Origin: Atherix ibis
Lineage: Eukaryota; Arthropoda; Insecta; Diptera; Athericidae
Length of the DNA stretch: 64,000 nt
Assembly (NCBI GenBank): GCA_958298945.1
Contig: OY282609.1
Span: 31,035,212 to 31,099,211 of the forward strand
Direction of reading: 5' to 3'
Shown here: in pieces, positions 47,601 to 59,600 of the stretch
Numbering within the stretch: position 1 is the stretch's first letter
How the letters are laid out: the number at the start of each line of letters is the position of its first letter
Notes under the pieces: model-generated
What the model was told of the DNA's origin: nothing
Seen by the model: only the letters and a program-made list of their open reading frames with translations
The model's database searches: none
Program-made: the position numbers and the translations under genes

Positions 47601-50600
47601 ATTCCGATAAAAATTCTGATTTTTATCATGGTCCAAAGAAATTAATAAAAAAATAGTGTCTTTGACATAATTAAATACTACATAAAATGCTGGTTTGTTT
47701 AAATGCGATGACTTTCAATTGAAATACGATTCTGTCGTCAGAATTGCGTACGTAGAAGAGTACTTAGTGTGATAACGTGTTAATATATTTAATTTGTTTA
47801 AACATGGACAAAATCGAGTAAAATATTCAAAATTTTTCTCTAAAATAATCTAATCCCGAAATGGAGGTGAATTGTTGTCTATAAGAAAATATGGTATTTT
47901 TAATTGCAACAAAAACTTATGAAAAATGTTTAGTCAAGAAAAGATTTTATTTAAAAAGTGCTGTGATCCCCAAAAAAAATTAAATTTTCTAAGCTTCCGA
48001 AATCACTTTTTGTTAGAATATAAAATTTTCTTAAGAAAAACTTTCAGTTTATTGTAAAACCAAATCATAACGTTTTCTAGTAACACTATGAAAACTTAAT
48101 AGACCTCTATAGTATGTACGATTATTTACTCAACTTTTATGTTTATTTTAGAAAATCTGTAATCTTTAAATCGTCAAACTATCAAAATCCAACGTTTATT
48201 GTACTCGTTCATGAGCGCATCTTTGTATTATCGAGTTCATAAAGTATTTAATTATTATGCTAGGTCTGTTCAAAACGTTTTCCGCGGGTTACGTATATTC
48301 GATTTTTAATTTTTGGTGTTATGTTGGTACTCATGTCTCTCACTTATGCCGACAAGTTCGGCCATTTTGAATGTTCAGTTAATTTTTGACAGCTGCTTTG
48401 CTTGCACGTGTTTTGGCTCGTCTTCGATTTTTGCCCATTCCAAAAAATGGATCAAAGAATCTGTATCAAATTTTGTGTGAAAAACAAAATTAATTGCGCG
48501 GACGCATTCCAAATGTTGACTGTGGCATATGGTGAAGCTACCTTGGACCGAAGCAACGTTTATCGGTGGTACAAAATGTTCTCAGAGGGCCAAGAAGATG
48601 TGAACGACGAAAAGCGTGCCGGGCCATGTGAACGACAGTTTTTTTTCGATTGCAGGGGCATGGTGCATCATGAGTTCTTGCCACAGGGTAGAACGGTCAA
48701 TAAGGAATATTACCTACAAGTTATGCACAAGTTGCGCGAAGCAATCCGACAGAAACGCCCGGATTTGTGGAAGAACAAAAATTGGCTTTTGCAACATAAT
48801 TTTGTTTGGCCAAAAACAACACACTAATAAAGCCGCAGCCACCGTATTCCCCAGATCTGACCCCCCCCCCGTGACTTTTTCTTGTTTCCGAAACTGAAGA
48901 GCCCCATGAAAGGACGATGCTACGCTACGATTGAGAAGATAAAGAAGGCATCGATGGAGGAGCTGAACAAGATCACAAAAAATAATTTTTTGAAGTGCTT
49001 CGAGGATTGGAAAAAACGTTGGCACAAGTGTATAATATCTGGTGGGGATTACTTTAAAGGGGAAAAAATAGATATTCATAAATAAATAAATAATTTTTGA
49101 AAAACATAAAATTCGCAATACTTTTTGAACATACTTCGTATTTGCTAACATGATCAGGCGCAGTAGACCTAATTACTTAAAGATCTTAGTGTCCCATATA
49201 GTCTCGTTTTTAGAGGCCATTTTTATTTTGATAGTGGAATAAGTCCAATTATACAAATATGTATTTTTTAAGGAAGGCGGCTTTCATAATTTTTATATAT
49301 TTGCTGCAGTGAATTATGACTAACAAATGATCGAAAGTGGAAAAGGTCTGGATAAGCATCAATTACCTTTTGACAACACTGTGAAAACCCTTCCAATTTC
49401 AGAGAAAACCCTTCCAATTTTCATTTTTTTGTGCTATTTGTTTAAAACAACAATTAGAGCAGAAAATCTCTTTACCAATTCGAACTTTCTTTTCGGTAGT
49501 GTTGAAATTGGCTATATTGACTATTCTGTCATTTAGTTTTTTTCACATGTTCACAATAAAAGATTCACCATTTGTTATAATGCTCAAAAATTGTATTAAA
49601 ATAATTCAAATCCATTATGAAAATGGTCGACATTTCGTAAAATTCGCGATATTTTTGGTCTTAATGATTGTCCATCTGAGTTTGTAGTCGGGATTTTGGT
49701 GGATAAATTTGAGTCTACTAGTTCGGTACAAAACATATTGCTTTGGTGAGTAAAAGAGTTACATAGGATTCAATTTTTATCGATTTCACAACTTTATCAA
49801 TAATTAGGCCTGTCCACAATGACCCCATGATGAATTTTGCAAAATAGTTTCGCTTTTAAACCTTGTAAGGTCCCAATTGGTGTTAGAATTAAAATTTTGA
49901 ATGTGGAAATTTCGCTAATTGGATCATTTAACTTGGTGCTAGTTTTTCAGAAAAATACTGGTTTAATTAACATGCAAATTGTCAAATTTGGGCATCTGAA
50001 ATGTCCGAGAACACGTATAGAGTGCTTTATGTGCTAGAGGCATCGTTGGTTCATATTTTTTTTTTAAATTAGACTGGTGTTACATTTACTGTCAATTGAG
50101 TGCGCTACAGAGATATGGTAACCATATGGCCGATATGGTTTTTTATGGCCGATTTTTAATCCACACTGCCCAAAAAACCACACTGCCCAAAAAACGAGCG
50201 ATTTATTAAAAACCAAATTCAATTGACTTCTTAATTCGCCAAGAGGAGATGTTCATTGGCTACCAAGATTATGTGATTTGATGCCGTTTGACTTCTTCTC
50301 GTAATGTTGCAACAGAATGGCACAGTGTGCCACACAGGCCAAAACACAAACGATTTAATGAATACCAAATTCATTGGACATCTAATTCTGCCAAGAGAAG
50401 ATGTCCATTGGCCAACAAGATTATCTGATTTAATGCCGTTCGACTTCTTCTCATAAGGTTGCAATAGGATGGCACTGTGTACCACACTGTCCAAAAAACA
50501 AACGATTTATTAAAAACCAAATTCAATTGACTTCTTAATTCGCCAAGAGGAGATGTCCATTGGCCATCAAGATTGTGTGCTTTGATGCCATTGGACTTCT

Positions 50601-53600
50601 TCTTGGAAGGTTGCAATAGGATGGCACTGTGTGCCACACAGCCTAAAAAACAATCGATTTATTGAAAGCCAATTTAATTGGACGTTTGAGTTCGCTAAGA
50701 GAATATATCCATTGGCCACTAATATTATGTGATTAAATGCCGTTCGAAGATTTCTTATAAGGCTATGTGAAAGATAACGTTTATGAGAATAGTCCACCTA
50801 CAATTGAAGAGCACAAAACTAATATAAAGATTTCAAAGCGGCATCCATGAAATTGAGCTACAATTATGTAAAAATTTGATCGAAAAGGTCGATGTCAAAA
50901 AACGTAGTCATCGTAGAAATTTGCCCAATATTATTTCTTATTCATAAATGGTAAAGTCTCTGCAACATATTTTAATAAAGAATGACGAAATTTTCATACA
51001 AATTGTTTATTTCATTTAAAATTTAAAAACTAAGTCGACCCTACATAAACGTGACAATGAACATTTTATTTCTCTCTTTTAACAATAGTTGCACCTTTCT
51101 TTTCAAAATATCCCTATTGATTTAAAAAATGATGTTACAAACAAAAATAGAGTACATAACCTCCCCCCACCGTCCATCACCTGACTATGAATTTACTATG
51201 ATTTTTACCATTAAACTGAAAAGAGAAGCATCCCAATTTCCATAGCTTTGCTTTTCCATTCGTGTTGGCCCTTTACGAAAATATCTTCAAACAAAAGTCC
51301 TCAAAGTATACTATTTCTTGTTTAAATTTCATATTACCACCGACCCCCCTTCCTCTCACCTAACTATCGTGTATCGTATTCCATGTTATCGACATCGTTG
51401 TCTGCTCCACCATCAGCACATCTAAATTATATCAATTTATGAATACTACCTACTCTACGCTTCTAGAAGCTCTTCTCTTTTCTTTACACTCTTATTCGTT
51501 CTCATTTGAACATCAAAACAATTCAGCTGAAAATATTGCTTCGATGAGTGAAAGTGTTACAGAGTATAAAATTTTATCGGTTTCACAACTTCCTCAACCA
51601 TTGGACCGGTCCACAATAACCAACCATATGGCAAATTGTGCACAAATATTTGCCTCTTAAGCCTTATAAAGTCCAATTGGTACAAGAATTAAAGCCACAA
51701 CATCATTTTAGACGTCGAAATTTCATTGCGCTTCTGTCGCGCAAAACGCATACTTCAAAAATTCAAATTTCAGTAGCCTGTTTTATTTTATTATTTTTAA
51801 ATGTGCCAGACGTAAAACGTAGATATTAAATAGTGTATAAAAAAATTAAATTCGACTAGATATCCCCCTCCTCCCCCCTTCTCTTATCATTTAGCCATAA
51901 GTATATGATTAATATGCTTAATGGTTAATCCAGCCCAGACTAACTGGTAGAGAAACGCAATAACGTAAAATTATGAAATATAGAATCTTGACGACGATTA
52001 TTTAGAAAAATTGTAAGCAGATAAGAAAATATTTCTTTTATCAGAAAATCATACTTTTTTTGTACACATGTCCCACTGAACTATTGAAAGTATTGAAAGA
52101 AATGTAATAACTTAAACATGATTAGAGAGAATATCGATAAATATCGTTATAAACATACATAAAATTGAGACATTTTCAATTGATAACAATAATCCTTAAC
52201 GAGGTCAGTACAGTCGATAATGTGGTCAAATAATATCCGATTTTGTCATTTTATAAGATAACTTATATGCTCGCAAGCTAACTAAATACTATCAAAATTG
52301 ACAAGTTGAAACCTTTTAAAGCATCAAATATATTTTAATAATTATTGGAAATAAACTTAAGAATATCATTCTTATTTTAAGGTGGCTTTGAAAAAATGTA
52401 ACCGAAAACTAATGAATAAATATTATAAGATCGGACATACCCTAGCAAATTATATAGAATTAATTTGAATTATTGTGTTTCCAATATAAGAAAAACGATT
52501 CAAAAAGGTGTCTTTGATCGATTATTTTGAGAGAATAAACTTGCTCTTATCAATGATAATTTTCAATTACTTCGATCACTTTTTTTATCATATAATTATC
52601 AGATGATAAATATTCAATATCATATACATATTCTTAAAAGTACGAGGGTTGTATGATTAATACCTGGCCCTAATAAGAAACAACTATTTTCATGTGTAAA
52701 TTCATTTTATTTTCTAACATACTCGCCTACACTTCAAAAAAGATTCTTATTTCAGCAATCACATCATCGTTTGAACCAAATATTTTACCGAAGAGCCATC
52801 TTTTCAAATTCGAAAATATGAAATAATCACTGGGGGCAAAATCCGGTAAATATGGTATATTCGGAAGCAATTCAAATCCTAACTCATTGAATTTCGCTAT
52901 GGCGATGACACAAGTATGCCGATTCGTCATGGAAAACCCACTGTTTTGGACTATTAATGGAAAACCCAAGTGCTACCATATGACTGCGTTTACTAATAAA
53001 ATCGCCTTTGCATTCTGTAGCGCCGTTTTGCCACGGAAAACCCACTGTTTGGACTGTTTTTTGGTCTCAATAGGATGTGCTTTAACATCGCCAAACATTC
53101 TTTTGATGTTGACACACGTGCGTATTATGAGCAATCGCGACACTCAACTTGCGGTAAGCAGTAAATCCTGATCCAAAATCGTGGATCAGAAAAGTCAAAT
53201 CGTAAGCTTACACATCTGTCAACAACTACTGATTATTATATTTGTGACTTTTTATCGGCGTTATATATTTTTTATTCGTGAAAATGTCAAAATTTTAGCC
53301 AAATAAGCGTCATTAATTTGTGGGAAGTTTTACTTTTTGCGTTCATTTTGAAAAAATCTGCGGCTACAAATTTATGGTGAGGCTTGTAGAAATTTATGGT
53401 GAGGCTTGTATTAGTGAGAAAACGTGTCGCAAATAGTTCCAACGCTATGAAAGTGGCGATTTCGACGTGGAAGTCAAGGAGCGTCCTGGATCGGTGAAAC
53501 AGTTTGAAGACGCAGAATTTAAGGCATTACTGAATGAAGATCCATGTGAAACATAGCAAGAACTTGCAGATTCATTGGGCATGACTCAACAAGACATTTC

Positions 53601-56600
53601 CCATCCTTTGAAAGCCTTGGGAATGCCATACCAGTTGAAGCAAGGAAATTAGGTTCCATACGAATTGAAGCCCAGAGACGTCGAACGGCTTCTTTTCACG
53701 TGCCAACAGCTGCTCCAACGGCGAAAAAAGGAAGAATTTTCTGCATCGAATTATAAAAAAGGGGCAAGGACACGACAACGCTCGGCCACATGTTGCTAAG
53801 GTGATTAAAACCTATCTGGTTGCTAAGGTGATTAAAACCCGAAATGGGACGTCTTGCCCCACCGGCCGTATTTTCCAGGCATCGCCCTTTTCGACTACTA
53901 TCCCTTCCGATCGATAATGCTGGCAGCACTTCCGATCTAACGAACTGACCCAAAAATTTTGTCGGTTCGTGGATCGCCTCAAAAGACGAGCAGTATTTTC
54001 AACATGGAATCCGTATACTGCCAGCAAGATGGAAAAAAGTCGTGGCTATTTTAGCTGCTATTAAGTAGGTGAATTTTTTCTAAGTAAATCCATTCTCATA
54101 AAATGATGTATTTATCTTCTTTAGCCACAATGCTCGAAATTGTATATGCTTTCCATTATAAACTGTTTATAATATTTAAAAAAAATCATTTTTTTAATTA
54201 CAATCGCCTATTCCCCAATCACCAATTTGGTTTTCGATCAGAATAATCTACTATACGAGGTCTGTTCAAAAAGTATTACGAATTTTGAATTTCTGCGGGT
54301 TACGATTTTTGTGACGTTATATTGGTACTCATGTCTCTCATTGATGCCGACAAGTTCGGACATTTTGAAAGTTCAGTTAATTTTTGACAGCTGCTTTGCT
54401 TGCACACGTTTTGGCTCGTCTTCGATATTTACCCATTTTCGACCAAAAACAGCATCGCACTATGTCTGTGTTGGACTATGTCCGCGACGACCCAAATTTG
54501 CTTCAGAGAGTCATAACTGGTGACGAATCATGTGTTTATGGTTATGACGTGGAAACAATAGCTCAATCATCCCAATGGAAGCTGCCGCACGAGCCAAGAC
54601 CGAAAAAAGCGCGCCAAGAGGCGTGGTGCATGCGGAGGCGTGGTGCATCATAAGTTCTTGCCATATGGTAGAACGGTCAATAAGGAATATTACCTGCAAG
54701 TAATGCGCAAGTTGCGAGAAGCAATCCACCAGAAACGCCCGGATTTGTGGAAGAACAAAAATTGGCTTCTGCCATTTTTGGCCAAAAACAACACACTAAT
54801 AATGCCGCAGCCACCGTATTAACCAAATCTGGCCCCCTGTGACTTCTTCTTATTCCCGGCACTGAAGAGCGCCCTGAAAGGACGACGCTACGCTACGATT
54901 GAGGATATAAAGACGGCATCAAAGGAGGAACTTAACAAGATCACAAAAAAAGATTTTTTGAAGTGCTTCGTGGATTGAAAAAAAACGTTGGCATAAGTGT
55001 ATAATATCTGGTGGGGATTACTTTGAAGGGGACCAAATAGATATTCATGAATAAATAAATAATTTTTGAAAGAACACAAAATTCGCGATACTTTTTGAAC
55101 AGACCTCGTATATAGTTGAATACTAAGTGGAAAAAGCACTGCCCAGACGTATTTCCAGATTTATAACATGTCTTTGATCGCTTGCGGTATCTCAAGAGCT
55201 TCCTTTCCTCTACAAACTATTTGAAACTCTAGCTTTCCTAGCATTAATTCCAAGTAGCAGTTGATACTCCATATTCCCAAATAGCCTAGAGGATAGACAC
55301 AGTTAGTGTTTCTCGAGGTAGTATTTGTTTGATATTCCAACAAATACTCTATGTGGTGGATACCAACATCCTTACATTCCAGTCAATTGTATACTTGTCT
55401 TCCAGACATAAATTTACAAACCTATACCAAAACAATCTAATTGAAATTCACCAAGAATAGTTTACAACGTTCAGTGTGTAGGTAAATAATCAGAAGAGCC
55501 TTTATACAACTCTTCTCCACTCTTTGACGAAAACCATCCATCCCCACATACCTTAATGTCAAAATTATTCCAATAAGTAGCAAAGAACGCCCTTTAAACA
55601 AACGACTCTCTTGGAACCTTCGCATAAGACTAACAACACTTCAACGTTATCGACTAATTAGACTCCTTGACAATCGATCAAAACCGACACTAAAGACCAA
55701 AATTTTTCATGTTTCTTGGGGTTCTTGTAATTCTTTTTTCGAATCCAATCCCTTTAATCTAAAAATTTTCAATTTATCATGACTTAACATTTATTTTGTT
55801 CATAATCTATGCCCTTCTCGTTATAAAAAGTTTCACTCCCGATTATTCTATCTTTAATCAGCTAAATAAAAAAAATAACCTGTTATCTTCCTCATAAGCA
55901 TCCTAAGGGGCGTTTGAAGTAAAATTGGACATTTTAGGGCGTTTGAAAAGAATTTAATAAGTTAAAATGTCTCGTTAAGTCTCGTTAGAGTTAAGTCTCT
56001 TGTTAAAATTATTTTGTACAGTACAACTTCGCTAATCCGGACACATATAGTTTTGGCTTCGGTCGGATTACCGAGTTGTCCGGACTATATACTTAAAAAA
56101 ATTTGCTCTAAAAAAAAATTAGCAGTTTCGAACAAAACATTATTAAAACAAAAGACTTGCATTATATGAATTTTTTTATTAAAGTTTCCTTTAAAAAATT
56201 ACATGTAGGGATGGTATTATTATGCAATAGAAAAAAAAGAACTAATTTTGGGCTGAATAATTTTATTATTGTAACTTTTACGTGCTTTCTCCTCTAGCCT
56301 CTTTAATAAGACAATGTCCTGCATGGAAACATCATTTTCCTCAGCCCACTGAGCGCAAATTGCAAATGATTTCATAGCATCATTATGAGCTATCTTAACT
56401 TTAACACCCATTGCAATATCTTCATCTTCTTCAGAGTCTACAAGGGATGCTGAAATTTCTTTTGGAGTAGCGTGCTCTATTATCTCTTCATCGGTTAAGT
56501 CCATTAAAAACTCATTCACACCCGTTGCCCAATCATGTATTTCTTTTTCAGGAATGTCATCTTTTGGATTTAAAGTAGTGATTATATGTTGTATTGATCT

Positions 56601-59600
56601 CAAGTCGGCAAATACGGAACCGGACAGTATTTCATGGCGTAAATCTTTAAGCGGAATCAAATCTTCATCTTCCCACTGCGATGCAAGCTGTGTCCACAAT
56701 GTAGACCAGCTTTTCTGTATGTTTTTTCCGCTAATGTTTTGCCAAGCTAGGTCCAAGAAAGTAACAGCAATCTTCAAGTTAAACTTTTTAAGAACTAGCG
56801 CTATGTTCCCATCGTTTTCTTTTAAAATATATTCCAGTAACTGCTTTCTGTAAGAAACCTTAATATTTTGTATAAGATTTTGGTCCATAGGCTGTAAGAT
56901 TGCCGTACAATTTGGTGGTAAAAATAGCACCCTGAAGTTCGGGTCAAAATTAATATCTTCCTCTTTGGGATGTGAAGGTGCATTATCCAATATTAATAGT
57001 GCTTTCAGTGGTCTATTCACCTCAGCTAAATATTTTTTTACATCTAGTATAAAATAATTTTTGAACCAGTCCAAGAAAAGTGACGTTGACATCCATCCCT
57101 TTTTAGTTGCTTTATATACAACTGGAAGTTTGGCATTTTGAAAAGCTCTTGGCTTAACAGATTTTCCAATAACCAAAAGAGGCAGTTGGTGCGTTCCTGC
57201 AGCATTTGCGCAGGGCATAAATGTGACCCGATCCTTGGAAATTTTTCTACCAGGGGCTGCTTTTTCATTTGCATGCACCCATGTGGTACCAGGCAAAACT
57301 CTCCAAAAAGCAGCGGATTCATCTGCATTGTAGACTTGCTCTTCAGTCAAGTTCATTGCAGCAATGATGTCGGTAAACTTTTTTTGAAACGGCTCAACGG
57401 CGTTGATATCGCTCGAAATTTTTTCACCACATATTTTTAGAAATCGAATTCCATGTCGTTTTTTAAATTTATCTAGCCAGCCTGCACTGGCTAAAAAATC
57501 GTCCTTCCCAGTCATTTTGAAGTAAAAAAATTTTGCCTTGGCTCTTAAAATTTCAGATGAAATTGGGATATGGTGATTTCTTTGTTGTATAAACCATGTA
57601 TACACTGCTTCCTCAACTTCCGGATGTTCTGCTTTTTTAATAACTTTTTTCTTGCCTAAAATAACTTATTAATTAAAAAAATGGTTTAACATATTTAGAT
57701 TCAAATTTACCTGCTCCATGATAAGTATTCGAAACAAATCGATTAATTTTTTCTTTATTTTTTTTAATGTCTGAAACAGTTGACTTAGGTATTTTAAATA
57801 TGTCCGCCACCTGCCTAATAGTTTTGCCTGAATCAAGGCTTTGTAATATTTGACACTTTTCTTTTAACAATAACGTTTTATGCTTGCGTTTACTATTTGA
57901 AGCCATGACTTTAAGGAACCCACTTCAAATTTAAAAATTTTAAAATTATGTAAACCTTTCCGAACATGCTCTTACAAGAGAACAAAAATTCAACTGCTAT
58001 GACTTTAATACAATACTTACACGTACACATATATGTATACTTACTTATAACGTAAAAAAAAATTCACAGAATTCAACACAGAAAAAAAGTAAAAACGGTA
58101 CAATAACGATTTTGTACTCTTTCAATACGCACGAAAAAATTTGTCCGGACTATAGAGGTTAAAATTTGAAATTGTCCGAATCATGGAATGTGTCCGGATT
58201 ACTGGAGTGTCCGGAGTGGCGCATGTCCGGACTAGCGAAGTTGTACTGTAGTTATAATTAGCCAATAAAATTTTCAATAATAATTTATTGATTAATTAAA
58301 AAAAAAGAAATGTTATTAAACCGAATTTGTTTTACTTGAAAATTTTCAGATATCAAAAGCAAGAATCGTTAAGTGTAAAATTGGGTGATACTGTTGAAGA
58401 GATATTTTCGGCACTTTTAATATTGGGAACATATTTTACCTTTGAACAAATTGATTATTATATCGTGGACAAGGTACATAGTGTATTGACAGAAATTTAT
58501 GGTGGACCATATCCGATCAATGATATTCTAAAGCAGTTATCAGTTCCATGTTCGAAATTGATTCTTCGATGCAGATTCAATGCTGTATTTTTAGATTGTA
58601 AAAATATTTTTCAATTACGTAAAACTTATATGGGACAATGTTGTATATTTAATTATGCAAGACCAACTGAAGATGAATTTATGTGAGTATAATTGGATAG
58701 AAATGAATAGAAAAATTAATGAAATAACAATTGATGTATTATATTAATTTTTATACAATAGGAAGTACATACTGACGGGAAGTACTTATAAAAAATCAAA
58801 ACCACTGCAAGTAGCAGCAGCCGGACGGGAATATGGATTATCACTTTTGATTGATGAGACGTATGGAGATTTTACCTACAATCTAATTAATTCAGAACCA
58901 ACAAAGGTAATATGGTGTAAAAATTTCCATTTTTCAATCGCTTAAGTTAATCTTCAATGCTTTAAAAAAAAAAAAATTTTATCAAAAAAACAATAATGGT
59001 CCAGTTCAAAGTTTATTTTTTTAAGGTTTTTGTTTTTTGGTAATTAGTAGAAATTTTGATAATTGAAAATGGAAATTAATCATTAAAAATATTCAGTTTT
59101 TTTTTGAAATTTTACCAAAAACTAGTGAATTTAGTAAAAAAAAATTTAATTAATATGCAAATTTTCTCTTGTAAATATCAAAATTCAAGAAAATTAATAA
59201 ATTATTTGAATTATTTGTTTAAAGAAAATAAATTTACAGAAAAAAAAACAAACAAACCATTTTATTATAATATAAAAATAGGAATATTCAGTTTTACGTT
59301 ATTATTCGGTATTAATTATTGGGTTGTCCGGAAAGTAATTTCGTTTTTTCTTAACAGAGGACTTAATTGTATTTTTTATACAACCAACTTCACATTTAAG
59401 CCATATTATCATATATATTTTGACAGCTGACATAGAAAGGCTTGCTTGTTAAAACATTCGATTGATTTTTCACAGTAATTTTTGGTTGATACCACTTTTA
59501 AATATGGAAAGTGAAAAACATCATTTTCGGCATATTTTACTTTTTACTATAGAAAAGATAAAAATGCTGTTCAAGCAAGAAAAAAATTATCCGATGTGTA

